From the NCBI RefSeq assembly GCF_027947595.1, contig NZ_CP116257.1, forward strand, positions 1,736,001 through 1,800,000: a stretch of 64,000 nucleotides of DNA, read 5' to 3'. Positions 8,800 through 17,911 of this stretch are shown one piece after another. The translations under genes were made by a program, and so were the position numbers. The stretch's first letter is position 1. Every line of letters starts with the position of its first letter. The notes below the pieces were generated by a model. It was not told where the DNA came from. It saw only the letters and a list, made by a program, of their open reading frames with translations, and made no database searches. Source of the DNA: Streptomyces lienomycini. Its GTDB lineage: Bacteria > Actinomycetota > Actinomycetes > Streptomycetales > Streptomycetaceae.

Positions 8800-9752
8800 C
8801 CGCCGTGCAAGAAGCGACGACCCCCGTGGCCGACGGACCCCGGCGCCCACCCGGCCGGTGGGCGGCCCCGCCCCGGCCGGTGTGGGAGGAGGAGCCCACC
8901 CGCGCCGGAGTCGCGGGCAAGGGCCTGGTGCTGCTCCTGGCCTGCCTGGCGATCCTGTTCCCGCTGTGGATCGTCGTCGTCACCAGCCTCTCCTCGCGCA
9001 AGTCCATCGACGAGGCCGGCGGCCTGGTGATGATCCCCAAGGACATCACCTTCGTCGCCTACCAGGAACTGCTCAGCGGCGGCCAGGTCACCCGCGCCGC
9101 CCTCGTCAGTATCGGCGTCACCCTCGTCGGCACCCTCTTCTCCATGGCGGTGTCCGTGCTGTGCGCCTACGGCCTGTCCCGCACCGGCTCCGTCGGCCAC
9201 CGCTGGATCCTCATGGTGCTGCTCGCCACGATGTTCTTCAGCGCGGGCCTGATCCCCACCTACCTGCTGGTGCAGTCGATCGGCCTGACCGACAGCTACC
9301 TCGCGCTGATCCTGCCCAGCGCGATCAGCGTCTTCAACATCCTCGTGCTGCGCGGCTTCTTCATGGGCATCTTGCCGGAGCTGACCGACAGCGCCCGCAT
9401 CGACGGCGCCGGCGACCTGCGCATCCTGTGGCAGATCGTGCTGCCGCTGTCCCGCGCGGTGGTCGCGGTGATCACGCTCTTCTACGCCGTCGGCTACTGG
9501 AGCGCCTGGTTCAACGCCTCCCTCTACCTGAACGACCAGGACATGCTGCCCCTGCAGAACGTGATGATCCAGCTCGTGCAGAAGCAGGAGGCCCCCGTAG
9601 GCCTCGGCCAGGCCATCAAGACCGGTGAACTGTCCGGTCTGGCCGTGCAGATGGCCGTCATGGTCATGGCCCTGCTGCCGGTCGCCGTCCTGTCGCCCTT
9701 CGTCCAGCGCCACTTCAAGAAGGGCATGCTCACCGGGGCGGTGAAGGGCTGA
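8796..9752 (+). CDS. ABC sugar transporter permease, LplC-like
   Basis: A 318-residue permease of the carbohydrate (CUT1-type) class with a proline-rich N-terminus of about 45 residues, roughly six membrane spans, and the EAA-type loop TDSARIDGAGDLRILWQIVLP. The GTG start at 8796 overlaps the stop of the previous permease as GTGA, which indicates translational coupling; a second in-frame GTG at 8805 is possible. It pairs with the 7759-8799 product to form the channel. In Streptomyces such operons commonly lack their own ATPase and use the shared MsiK protein. Confidence 0.9.
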   Translation: MTAVQEATTPVADGPRRPPGRWAAPPRPVWEEEPTRAGVAGKGLVLLLACLAILFPLWIVVVTSLSSRKSIDEAGGLVMIPKDITFVAYQELLSGGQVTRAALVSIGVTLVGTLFSMAVSVLCAYGLSRTGSVGHRWILMVLLATMFFSAGLIPTYLLVQSIGLTDSYLALILPSAISVFNILVLRGFFMGILPELTDSARIDGAGDLRILWQIVLPLSRAVVAVITLFYAVGYWSAWFNASLYLNDQDMLPLQNVMIQLVQKQEAPVGLGQAIKTGELSGLAVQMAVMVMALLPVAVLSPFVQRHFKKGMLTGAVKG

Positions 9753-11722
9753 TGCCGGACCTGTCGGACGTCACCCGCCGCCGCATCCTCTTCGGCGGCG
9801 ACTACAACCCCGAGCAGTGGCCCGAGGAGATCTGGTCCGAGGACATCCGCCTGATGAGGGCCGCCGGGGTCAACTCCGTCACCCTCGGCGTCTTCTCATG
9901 GTCGATGCTCGAACCGCGCCCCGGCGTCCACGACTTCGGCTGGCTCGACCGGCTCATGGACCTGCTGCACGAGGCCGGCATCGGCGTCGTCCTCGCCACT
10001 CCCACCGCCTCGCCCCCGCCCTGGCTGGGCCGGCTCCACCCCGACACCCTGCCCCGCGACGAGGACGGCCGCACCGAGTGGTGGGGCGGCCGCCAGCACT
10101 TCTCGCACTCCAGCACCGTCTACCGCCGCCACGCCGCCGCCATCACCGAGGCCCTCGCCGCCCGCTACGCGCACCACCCGGCCCTCACCATGTGGCACAT
10201 CAACAACGAGTACTGCACCCACGACCACGGCGACGAGGCCGCCGCCCGCTTCCGCCGCTGGCTCCAGGACCGCTACGGCACCCTCGACGCCCTCAACGCC
10301 GCCTGGGGCACCGCCTTCTGGAGCCAGGGCTACGGCGACTGGGCGGAGATCCTGCCGGCCCGCCGCACCCACTACCTCAAGAACCCGGCGCAGGTCCTGG
10401 ACTTCCGGCGCTTCACCTCCGACATGCTCCTGGAGTGCTACGCCGCCGAGCGCGACATCGTCCGCCGCCACACCCCGCACCTCCCGGTCACCACCAACTT
10501 CATGCCGCTGTGGTCCGGCCAGGACGCCTGGCGCTGGGCAGCGGAGGAGGACGTCGTCTCCGTCGACCTCTACCCCGACCCGCGCGACCCGTCCGGCGCC
10601 CAGGAAGGCGCCCTCGTCCAGGACATGACCCGCTCCCAGGCACGCGGCCCGTGGATGCTCATGGAACAGGCCGCCGGACCCGTCAACTGGCGCCGCGTGA
10701 ACCATCCCCAACCGCGCGGCCTCACCCGCCTCCGGTCGCTCCAGGCGGTGGCCCGCGGCGCCGACGCCGTCTGCTACTTCCAGTGGCGGCAGTCCCGGCA
10801 GGGCGCCGAGAAGTTCCACTCCGGCATGGTCTCCCACGCGGGCGAGCAGGGACGGACGTACCAGGAGGTGAAGCGGCTCGGCGCGGACCTGGCCCGGATC
10901 GCCCCGCACGTCACCGGCGGCCCGGTCGCCGCCGACGTCGCCGTCCTGCACGACTGGCACTCCTGGTGGGCGGGCGACCAGGAGGCCAGGCCCTCCCGCG
11001 AGGTCGACTACCCGGACGTCCTCCGCGCCTGGCACCGCGCGCTCTGGCGGGCCGGCCCCACCACCGACTTCGCCCACCCCGAGCACGACCTCACCGGCTA
11101 CCGGCTCGTCGTCGTCCCGCAGCTCTACCTCCTCACCGACACCGCCGTCGACAACCTCCTCGCGTACGTCCGCGGCGGCGGCACCCTCGTCTGCGGCTTC
11201 CTGACCGGCGTCGCCGACCAGGACGACCGGGTACGGCCCGGCGCCATGGACGCCCGGCTGCGCGACCTGTTCGGGATCCGCACCCTGCACGAGTGGTGGC
11301 CGCTTCAGCCGGGCGAGAGCGCCGACTGCGCGGGCGGCCTGCGCGGCACCCTGTGGTCCGAGGAACTGGAGCCCGACGGCACCGCCGACGAGACCGTGCC
11401 GTACCGGGGCGGGGAACTCGACGGACTGCCCGCCGTACTGCGCAAGGGCCGCGCCTGGTACGTCTCCACGCTCCCCGAGCCGGACGCGCTGCGCGCGCTG
11501 CTGGCCCGCGTCGCCGCCGGAGCGGGCGTCCGCCCGGTGCTCGACGGACTGCCGGACCAGGTCGAGGCGGTCCGGCGCGGCGACCTGCTGTTCCTGCTCA
11601 ACCACGGCCGCGAACCCGTCGTCGTCGACCTCCCCGCCACCCACCACGACCTGCTCACGGAGACGAGGGCGACCGACCGGATCACCCTCGGCCGCTACGG
11701 CGCCGCGGTGCTGAAACCATGA
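9752..11722 (+). CDS. Beta-galactosidase, glycoside hydrolase family 42
   Basis: A 656-residue GH42 enzyme, full length. The barrel begins at once with FGGDYNPEQWPEEIW. The acid/base glutamate lies in WHINNEYC and the nucleophile glutamate in MLMEQAAGPVNW. The trimerisation and C-terminal beta domains follow from about 400. It has no signal peptide, so it should release terminal beta-galactose from imported oligosaccharides in the cytoplasm. The ATG overlaps the stop of the permease gene by one base (TGATG) and has an AAGGG motif before it. With the GH95 gene it suggests an oligosaccharide carrying both galactose and fucose, but that is inference from neighbourhood. Confidence 0.92.
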   Translation: MPDLSDVTRRRILFGGDYNPEQWPEEIWSEDIRLMRAAGVNSVTLGVFSWSMLEPRPGVHDFGWLDRLMDLLHEAGIGVVLATPTASPPPWLGRLHPDTLPRDEDGRTEWWGGRQHFSHSSTVYRRHAAAITEALAARYAHHPALTMWHINNEYCTHDHGDEAAARFRRWLQDRYGTLDALNAAWGTAFWSQGYGDWAEILPARRTHYLKNPAQVLDFRRFTSDMLLECYAAERDIVRRHTPHLPVTTNFMPLWSGQDAWRWAAEEDVVSVDLYPDPRDPSGAQEGALVQDMTRSQARGPWMLMEQAAGPVNWRRVNHPQPRGLTRLRSLQAVARGADAVCYFQWRQSRQGAEKFHSGMVSHAGEQGRTYQEVKRLGADLARIAPHVTGGPVAADVAVLHDWHSWWAGDQEARPSREVDYPDVLRAWHRALWRAGPTTDFAHPEHDLTGYRLVVVPQLYLLTDTAVDNLLAYVRGGGTLVCGFLTGVADQDDRVRPGAMDARLRDLFGIRTLHEWWPLQPGESADCAGGLRGTLWSEELEPDGTADETVPYRGGELDGLPAVLRKGRAWYVSTLPEPDALRALLARVAAGAGVRPVLDGLPDQVEAVRRGDLLFLLNHGREPVVVDLPATHHDLLTETRATDRITLGRYGAAVLKP

Positions 11723-13992
11723 GCGCCACGCCCGTCCACGGCACCTGGGAGCCCGAGCCCGCCGCCCGCTGGGAGGACGCCTTCCTGAGCGGCAACGGCC
11801 ACCACGGCACCCTCGTGTACGGCGACCCGGACGCCGACCGGATCATCGTCACCCACCACACCCTCGTCCGCCCGAACGGCGACGAACACCGCCGCCCGCC
11901 CGCACTCGCCGCCGAGCTGCCCGCCCTCCAGGACCGCCTGCTGGCCGGGGACACCACCGCCGCCGAGAGCTTCACCGACGGCCGTCCGCCGCAATGGGTG
12001 CGCCCCTTCCACCCGGCCTTCCAACTGCGCCTGAACAGACCGTCCCCCGACGACACGAACGCCCCCTACCGCCGTGCCGTCGACTTCGCCACCGGCGAGG
12101 CCACGGCCACGCGCGGCGGCTGGACCAGCCGCGTCTTCGTCTCCCGCGCCGACGACGTGATCGTCCAGCACGTCACCGCCCCGGACCTCACCCTCCGCCT
12201 GTCCCTCGACGCCCGCCTCCCGGGCGCCCCCGCCGCACTGGGCGTCGGCCACGGCACCGTCCGCACCCCCGAGGGCGCCCTGCTCACCCTGCGCGCCCGC
12301 TACCCCGGCAGCGACCTGGCGTACACGGGCGTCACCCTGGTCGCCGTCACCGGCGGCAGCGTGCGACTCGTGCCGCCCGGCGTCCAGGCCGAGGGCGCCA
12401 CCGAGGTGCTGCTGCTGACCCGGGTCCACCGGCACACCGGCGAACTGGACGCGCTCACCGAGGGCCGCGCCCTGCGCGACCTGCTGCACGAGGACTCCCA
12501 CGAAGCCCCGCGCCCAGCCTCGTACGAAGCCTCGCGTTCGGCATCGCACTCAGCCCCGCGCCCAGCCTCGTACGACGGCCTCCTCGCCCGGCACCTCACC
12601 CGCCACCGCACCGCCTACGACCGCGTCACCCTCGACCTCGCCGCGGACCCCGCCGAACGCGCCCTGCCGGGCTCGGCCCTGCTCGCCCGGCCGCGCGGCG
12701 CCGCCCTGCTGGAGCGCCTCTTCGCCGCCGGCCGCTACCACCTGCTGTCGGCGAGCGGCCTGTTCCCGCCCCGCCTGACCGGCCTGTGGACCGGCGACTG
12801 GAACACCGCCTGGTCCGGCGCCTTCACCACCAACGCCAACCTCAACCTCCAGACCGCCTCCGCGGCCGCCGCCGCCCTCCCCGAGGTCACCGAGGCACAC
12901 GCCGCCCTGGTCCACCGCCAGCTCCCGCACTGGCGGGACAACGCCCGCGCCATCTTCGGCACCCGGGGCGCGGTCGCGCCCTCGCACACCGACGGCGAGT
13001 CCGGCCACACGTACCACTTCAGCCGCGAGTACCCCCTGCACCTGTGGACCGCGGGTGCCGACTGGCTGCTCAAGCCCCTCGTCGACCACGACGAGACCTA
13101 CGGCGGGCCCGATCCCCGCACCGCCGCCGCCCTCGGCGAAGTCGCCCTCTTCTACGAGGACTTCCTCACCCGGACCGACGACGAAGGCCACCTGGTCGTC
13201 GTCCCGTCCTACTCGCCCGAGAACCGTCCCGCCAACGCGAGCTGGGGCACCCTCGACGCGGCCATGGACCTCTCCGCCGCCCGGCACGCCCTGCTCACCG
13301 CCGCCGACCACCACCCCGAGCACGCCGACCGCCTGCGCGCCCTCGCCGCCCGCCTCCCCGCGCACCGGATCAACCCCGACGGCGCCCTCGCGGAGTGGGC
13401 GCGGCCCGGCCTGGAGGACACCTACGACCACCGCCACCTCAGCCACCTCTACGGCGTCTGGCCCCTCGACGAGATCAACCCGTACGACACCCCCGGCCTC
13501 GCCGAGGCCGCCCACCGCGCCCTCGAACTGCGCGGCACCGAGAACGACTCCGCCCACGGTCACCTCCACCACGCCCTGATCGCGGCCCGTCTCGGGGACG
13601 GCGCCCGGGTCGCCCACGCCGTCGGCCGGGTACTCGACGGCGACTACTTCCACGCCTCGCTGATGAGCGCGCACTACCCCCACCGCGACGTCTACAACGC
13701 GGACGCCGCGCACGCCCTGCCCGCCGTGCTCATCGAGATGCTCGTCCAGTCCACCCCCGGCCGGCTGGTCCTGCTGCCCGCGCTCCCCGCCTCCTGCCCG
13801 CAGGGCGAACTCCAGGGCGTACGCACCCGGTTCGGTGCGACGCTCGACCTCAGCTGGACGCCCGACGGCGGCGCGACGGCCGTACTGCGCCCGGACCGCA
13901 CGCACCGCATCGAAGTCAGGACCCCCACCGGCGCCGAACCGCTCGACCTCGTCGCCGGGGAGGACCGCGTCATCAGCGTCACGGCGCGATAG
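11719..13992 (+). CDS. Glycoside hydrolase family 95 enzyme, probable alpha-L-fucosidase
   Basis: A 757-residue protein with the GH95 layout: an N-terminal beta domain from EPAARWEDAFLSGNG, then an (alpha/alpha)6 barrel. The NANLN motif places two asparagines (N372, N374) that in the characterised Bifidobacterium GH95 enzyme help the catalytic water; SYSPEN gives the candidate acid glutamate (E501), and a later ENDSAHGH segment corresponds to the region with the conserved aspartate. GH95 members cleave alpha-1,2-fucose or alpha-galactose residues. No signal peptide. The start overlaps the GH42 stop (ATGA). Between about residues 262 and 285 lies an unusual linker built from two copies of a 24-bp repeat. 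Confidence 0.8.
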   Translation: MSATPVHGTWEPEPAARWEDAFLSGNGHHGTLVYGDPDADRIIVTHHTLVRPNGDEHRRPPALAAELPALQDRLLAGDTTAAESFTDGRPPQWVRPFHPAFQLRLNRPSPDDTNAPYRRAVDFATGEATATRGGWTSRVFVSRADDVIVQHVTAPDLTLRLSLDARLPGAPAALGVGHGTVRTPEGALLTLRARYPGSDLAYTGVTLVAVTGGSVRLVPPGVQAEGATEVLLLTRVHRHTGELDALTEGRALRDLLHEDSHEAPRPASYEASRSASHSAPRPASYDGLLARHLTRHRTAYDRVTLDLAADPAERALPGSALLARPRGAALLERLFAAGRYHLLSASGLFPPRLTGLWTGDWNTAWSGAFTTNANLNLQTASAAAAALPEVTEAHAALVHRQLPHWRDNARAIFGTRGAVAPSHTDGESGHTYHFSREYPLHLWTAGADWLLKPLVDHDETYGGPDPRTAAALGEVALFYEDFLTRTDDEGHLVVVPSYSPENRPANASWGTLDAAMDLSAARHALLTAADHHPEHADRLRALAARLPAHRINPDGALAEWARPGLEDTYDHRHLSHLYGVWPLDEINPYDTPGLAEAAHRALELRGTENDSAHGHLHHALIAARLGDGARVAHAVGRVLDGDYFHASLMSAHYPHRDVYNADAAHALPAVLIEMLVQSTPGRLVLLPALPASCPQGELQGVRTRFGATLDLSWTPDGGATAVLRPDRTHRIEVRTPTGAEPLDLVAGEDRVISVTAR
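12504..12575. repeat. Two 24-bp direct repeats inside the GH95 gene
   Basis: Identical 24-base copies at 12504-12527 and 12552-12575, spaced 48 bp start to start, which is 16 codons and therefore in frame. They encode the linker segment APRPASYEA...APRPASYDG, between the N-terminal beta domain and the catalytic barrel. A 48-bp duplication followed by drift of the middle part is the simplest origin. Confidence 0.8.
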
Positions 13993-14042
13993 CACCAGCC
14001 CCCGCGCGCGGCGCCACCGTCGAACCGACCGCCGCGCCACCA

Positions 14043-14059
14043 CCGTGGACGTGCCACGG
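14043..14059. terminator. Small hairpin between convergent genes
   Basis: CCGTGG (14043-14048) and CCACGG (14054-14059) form a 6-bp stem with a 5-base loop in the 95-bp gap between the convergent GH95 and LacI genes. A palindrome GCGGCTGCAGCCGC (14073-14086) follows. Together they may stop transcription from both sides; the stems are short, so this is tentative. Confidence 0.35.
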
Positions 14060-14087
14060 CCGTGGAGGCGCTGCGGCTGCAGCCGCG

Positions 14088-15137
14088 CTACGGCCGGACG
14101 GGCGCCGGGCCGGTGCTGGCGCGGACGGTCAGCTCCGGTGCGAGGAGCACGACCTCGTCGCTTCCACGGCCGCCGAGCTTGGCCACCAGTTGCTCCACCG
14201 CGTGGCGCCCCATCTCCTGCGCGGGCAGCGCCACCGAGGTGAGCCGTACCGAGGCCTGGGTGGCGACCTGCTCGGGACAGATGGCCACCACCGACACGTC
14301 CTCCGGCACGGCCCGGCCCTGCTGGCGCAGCAGGGCGAGCAGCGGCTCGATCGCCGACTCGTTCTGGACGACGAACCCCGTGGTGTCCGGGCGTTCGTCG
14401 AAGATCCGGGCCAGCGTCGCGGCCATCGCGTCGTACCCGCCCTCGCAGGGCCGGTGCAGCAGCCGCAGCTTCAGCTCCCGCGCCCGGGTCCGCAGACCGT
14501 CGAGGGTGCGTTCGGCGAAGCCGGTGTGCCGTTCGTAGACCGCGGGCGCCTCGCCGATGACGGCGATGTCGCGGTGCCCCAACTCGGCCAGGTGCTCCAC
14601 GCACAGCGCACCGGTCGCCCGGAAGTCGAGATCGACACAGGTGAGCCCGGTGGTGTCGGCGGGCAGGCCGATCAGCACGGACGGCTGGTCGTCCGCCACT
14701 CCCGACCTCGCTCGACCGGGCGAACCCCCTTCGCGCAGCAGGGGGAGCCGCTCGTCGTCGAGTTCGACGTCCATGAGGATCATCGCGTCGGCGAGCCCGC
14801 TGCCGGTGACCCGGCGCACCGCGTCGGGCCCCTCCTCGTCGGTGAGCAGCAGGATGTCGTATCCGTGGGTGCGCGCACCGGCCGCGACCGCGATGGCGAT
14901 CTCCATCATCACCGGCACGTACATGTCGGTGCGCAGTGGGATCATGAGCGCGATGATGTTCGACCTGCTGCTGGCCAGTGCGCGGGCGCCGGCGTTCGGG
15001 TGGTAACCGAGCTTGCGGATGCTCTCCTCGACCCGCTGCCGGGTGGTGGCGGAGATGGACCGCTTGCCGCTGAGGACATAGCTCACCGTGCTCGCCGAGA
15101 CTCCGGCGTGCTGGGCGACCTCGGCGAGAGTGACCAT
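14088..15137 (-). CDS. LacI-family transcriptional repressor of the glycoside cluster
   Basis: A 349-residue LacI/GalR regulator. The DNA-binding headpiece is intact: LAEVAQHAGVSASTVSYVLSG is the helix-turn-helix, followed by a hinge helix ending GARALASSRS. The remainder is a periplasmic-binding-protein-like sugar sensor. I chose ATG at 15137 because GGAGA lies five bases before it; a TTG 12 bases upstream is an alternative. Palindromes of the type expected for this family lie 19 bp and 108 bp upstream of this gene and also before the GH3 gene and the uptake operon, so it most likely represses the cluster and itself, with release by a sugar derived from the imported oligosaccharide. Confidence 0.93.
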   Translation of the reverse strand: MVTLAEVAQHAGVSASTVSYVLSGKRSISATTRQRVEESIRKLGYHPNAGARALASSRSNIIALMIPLRTDMYVPVMMEIAIAVAAGARTHGYDILLLTDEEGPDAVRRVTGSGLADAMILMDVELDDERLPLLREGGSPGRARSGVADDQPSVLIGLPADTTGLTCVDLDFRATGALCVEHLAELGHRDIAVIGEAPAVYERHTGFAERTLDGLRTRARELKLRLLHRPCEGGYDAMAATLARIFDERPDTTGFVVQNESAIEPLLALLRQQGRAVPEDVSVVAICPEQVATQASVRLTSVALPAQEMGRHAVEQLVAKLGGRGSDEVVLLAPELTVRASTGPAPVRP

Positions 15138-15154
15138 CCGGCTCTCCAAGCTTT

Positions 15155-15168
15155 GTGAAGCGCTTCGA
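15155..15168. promoter_or_regulatory. LacI-type operator next to the repressor start (variant)
   Basis: The sequence GTGAAGCGCTTCGA keeps the ten-base core GAAGCGCTTC and the right flank of the exact operator, with TG instead of TC on the left. It begins about 18 bp before the repressor ATG, within the leader, and suits autorepression. Confidence 0.75.
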
Positions 15169-15244
15169 CAGCGCGCGGGGTGGGAGTGAGCGGGTGAGGG
15201 TGGATCGACAGTAACCCCAGCAGCGATGGGGTGTCCAGAGGCCG

Positions 15245-15258
15245 TCGAAGCGCTTCGA
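15245..15258. promoter_or_regulatory. LacI-type operator, distal copy upstream of the repressor
   Basis: A third exact TCGAAGCGCTTCGA, 89 bp from the variant copy. It lies in the 290-bp divergent gap 15138-15427, which separates the repressor from the acyl-CoA dehydrogenase gene. The gap also holds a short hairpin GTCGGG/CCCGAC (15354-15368) close to the dehydrogenase start, whose role I cannot tell. The operator could affect either direction. Confidence 0.75.
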
Positions 15259-15427
15259 CACCTTTCTCCCGCGCTCCTCGCTCACCCACCCCCGGGGATC
15301 GGCCGAACGGCCGCACGAAGGGTGGTGGGGCCGCCCGGGATCGGGTACATACGGTCGGGTAGCCCGACTAAGTACCGTACGTCCGTCGTATCTTCCCCCG
15401 ATGCCGATTCGCGGCGAGGTGAGCCTC

Positions 15428-17392
15428 ATGTCCGCACCAACCACCCCCTCCTCCCGGCCAACCGTCACCGAACGTGAGGCACGTCAGGTCGCCGAGGCGG
15501 CCCGGGAACAGGACTGGCGCAAGCCCAGCTTCGCCAAGGAGCTGTTCCTCGGACGCTTCCGTCTCGACCTCCTCCACCCCCACCCGCTCCCCGCCGCCGA
15601 CGACGTCCAGCGGGGCGAGGAGTTCCTCGCCAAGCTCCGCGACTTCTGCGAGACGAAGATCGACGGGGCCGTGATCGAACGCGACGCACGCATCCCCGAC
15701 GAGGTGATCACCGGGCTGAAGGAGCTCGGCGCCCTCGGCATGAAGATCGACACCAAGTACGGCGGCCTCGGCCTCACCCAGGTCTACTACAACAAGGCCC
15801 TCGCCCTGGTCGGCTCCGCGAACCCCGCGATCGGCGCGCTGCTCTCCGCGCACCAGTCGATCGGCGTACCGCAGCCGCTGAAGATGTTCGGCACCCAGGA
15901 GCAGAAGGACACGTTCCTGCCGCGCTGCGCCCGCACCGACATCTCGGCGTTCCTGCTGACCGAGCCGGACGTCGGCTCGGACCCGGCGCGGCTGGCGACC
16001 ACCGCGGTCCGCGACGGCGACGAGTACGTCCTCGACGGCGTCAAGCTGTGGACGACCAACGGCGTCGTCGCCGACCTGCTCGTGGTCATGGCCCGCGTCC
16101 CGAAGCCCGAGGGCGGCGCGGACGCGGCGGGTGGCAAGGGGGGCATCACCGCGTTCGTGGTCGAGGCCGCCTCCGAGGGCATCACGGTGGAGAACCGCAA
16201 CGCCTTCATGGGCCTGCGCGGCCTGGAGAACGGCGTCACCCGCTTCCACCGGGTGCGGGTGCCCGTCGCCCACCGCATCGGTCCGGAGGGCGCCGGCCTC
16301 AAGATCGCGCTCACCACCCTGAACACCGGCCGGCTCTCGCTGCCCGCCATGTGCGTCGGTGCGGGCAAGTGGTGCCTGAAGATCGCCCGCGAGTGGTCGG
16401 CGGTGCGCGAGCAGTGGGGCAAGCCGGTCGCGCTGCACGAGGCGGTCGGCTCCAAGATCTCCTTCATCGCGGCGACGACCTTCGCCCTGGAGGCCGTCCT
16501 GGACCTCTCCTCCCAGATGGCCGACGAGGACCGCAACGACATCCGCATCGAGGCCGCCCTCGCCAAGCTCTACGGCTCCGAGATGGCCTGCCTGATGGCC
16601 GACGAGCTGGTCCAGATCCGCGGCGGCCGGGGCTTCGAGACGGCGGCCTCACTCGAAGCCCGCGGCGAGCGCGCGGTCCCCGCCGAGCAGCTCCTGCGCG
16701 ACCTGCGCATCAACCGCATCTTCGAGGGCTCCACCGAGATCATGCACCTGCTGATCGCGCGTGAGGCGGTCGACGCCCACCTGTCGGTCGCGGGCGACCT
16801 GATCGACCCCGACAAGACCCTGTCCGACAAGGCGCGGGCGGGCGCGCAGGCCGGCGTCTTCTACGCCAGGTGGCTGCCGAAGCTCGTCGCGGGCCCCGGC
16901 CAACTCCCGTGCTCGTACGCCGACTTCCACCCGCCCGGCCACCAGGACCTGTCCGGGCACCTGCGCTACGTCGAGCGCAGCGCCCGCAAGCTCGCCCGCT
17001 CCACCTTCTACGCCATGTCCCGCTGGCAGGGCCGGATGGAGACCAAGCAGGGCTTCCTGGGCCGCATCGTCGACATCGGCGCGGAGCTGTTCGCGATGAG
17101 CGCGGCCTGTGTCCGCGCCGAGCACCTGCGCGCCGTGGACGACCACGGCCGCGAGGCCTACCAGCTCGCCGACGCCTTCTGCCGCCAGTCCCGCATCCGC
17201 GTCGAGGAGCTCTTCGGCCGCCTGTGGAGCAACACCGACGACCTGGACCGCAAGGTCGTCAAGGGCGTGCTGGGCGGCGCCTACGAGTGGCTGGAGCAGG
17301 GCGTCGTCGACCCCTCCGGCGACGGCCCCTGGATCGCGGACGCGACACCGGGCCCGCCCCGGAGGGAGAACGTCCGCCGCGCCATCGGCTGA
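15428..17392 (+). CDS. Acyl-CoA dehydrogenase family protein (long form)
   Basis: A 654-residue flavoprotein of the acyl-CoA dehydrogenase family, long form with an extra helical C-terminal region like VLCAD/ACAD9-type enzymes. Family signatures include AFLLTEPDVGSDPA in the FAD/substrate domain, LWTTNG, and the C-terminal RGGRGFE and RINRIFEGSTEIMH. It should introduce the alpha-beta double bond into an acyl-CoA, passing electrons to electron-transfer flavoprotein. The ATG at 15428 is preceded by GAGGTGAG. It is monocistronic here; no other beta-oxidation gene is adjacent. Chain-length preference cannot be read from the sequence. Confidence 0.9.
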   Translation: MSAPTTPSSRPTVTEREARQVAEAAREQDWRKPSFAKELFLGRFRLDLLHPHPLPAADDVQRGEEFLAKLRDFCETKIDGAVIERDARIPDEVITGLKELGALGMKIDTKYGGLGLTQVYYNKALALVGSANPAIGALLSAHQSIGVPQPLKMFGTQEQKDTFLPRCARTDISAFLLTEPDVGSDPARLATTAVRDGDEYVLDGVKLWTTNGVVADLLVVMARVPKPEGGADAAGGKGGITAFVVEAASEGITVENRNAFMGLRGLENGVTRFHRVRVPVAHRIGPEGAGLKIALTTLNTGRLSLPAMCVGAGKWCLKIAREWSAVREQWGKPVALHEAVGSKISFIAATTFALEAVLDLSSQMADEDRNDIRIEAALAKLYGSEMACLMADELVQIRGGRGFETAASLEARGERAVPAEQLLRDLRINRIFEGSTEIMHLLIAREAVDAHLSVAGDLIDPDKTLSDKARAGAQAGVFYARWLPKLVAGPGQLPCSYADFHPPGHQDLSGHLRYVERSARKLARSTFYAMSRWQGRMETKQGFLGRIVDIGAELFAMSAACVRAEHLRAVDDHGREAYQLADAFCRQSRIRVEELFGRLWSNTDDLDRKVVKGVLGGAYEWLEQGVVDPSGDGPWIADATPGPPRRENVRRAIG

Positions 17393-17504
17393 ACCGGGGC
17401 ACCCCACCCGGAAACCCCACCGGCCCCCGACCGCCACCGGACCACCCCCGGTGCCCAGCCGGTCCGGGGCCGGCCTCCTCACCCGGCGCGAGGCCCGGGG
17501 GTCC

Positions 17505-17692
17505 GGGTCGTCGCCCGTGGGGGTGTGCGTCGGGGTGGTGTGGCTGCGTGTGGCTCCTGGTGTCCGGGGGCGGGCCGGGTGCCCGGGTCCGGGGACAGCC
17601 GCCGGCTCCGGGTCGCCGCCCGTGGGGGTGTGTGCCGGGGCGGGGTTGCCGCGTGTGGGTGCCGGTGTCCGGGGGCGGCCGGGCGCCCGGCC
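17505..17692. repeat. Imperfect direct repeat in the gap before dxr
   Basis: Two copies of about 85 bp, 17505-17588 and 17610-17692, share CCCGTGGGGGTGTG, GCGTGTGG and GGTGTCCGGGGGCGG in the same order. They lie in the 519-bp gap 17393-17911 between the acyl-CoA dehydrogenase and dxr. I see no convincing gene there: the open frames are GC-skew products with no ribosome site and no recognisable protein. The dxr promoter must lie in its last part. Confidence 0.6.
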
Positions 17693-17911
17693 CCGCGCTG
17701 CCGGCGCGGTGGGATCCGGCGTCCCCGCCCCGCGCAGCTGGGGCCGGGGCCGAGAGCCTGGTCGGGGCCCCGGCGTGAGCCCGGCCGTCGGGTCGGCGTG
17801 TCGGCCGTACGGCATCCGCGACGCCTGCTCGCGGCTGCGGGGGCGCGTTGCCGACACCCGACCGAGGGACGCGCTGTCCTCCCGGAGGGCCGTTGCGGAC
17901 ACAATGGGGGG

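Noticed and set aside
2916..8850. Very long open frames opposite to the GH3 gene and the uptake operon (several of 700-980 codons)
   Set aside because: They are antisense to genes with clear domains, lack ribosome sites, and have the Gly/Val/Arg-rich composition expected from the complement of high-GC third positions.
17525..17911. Extended N-terminus of dxr
   Set aside because: The upstream in-frame codons encode Gly/Arg/Pro-rich sequence from the intergenic repeat and have no similarity to dxr; the ATG at 17912 is sufficient.
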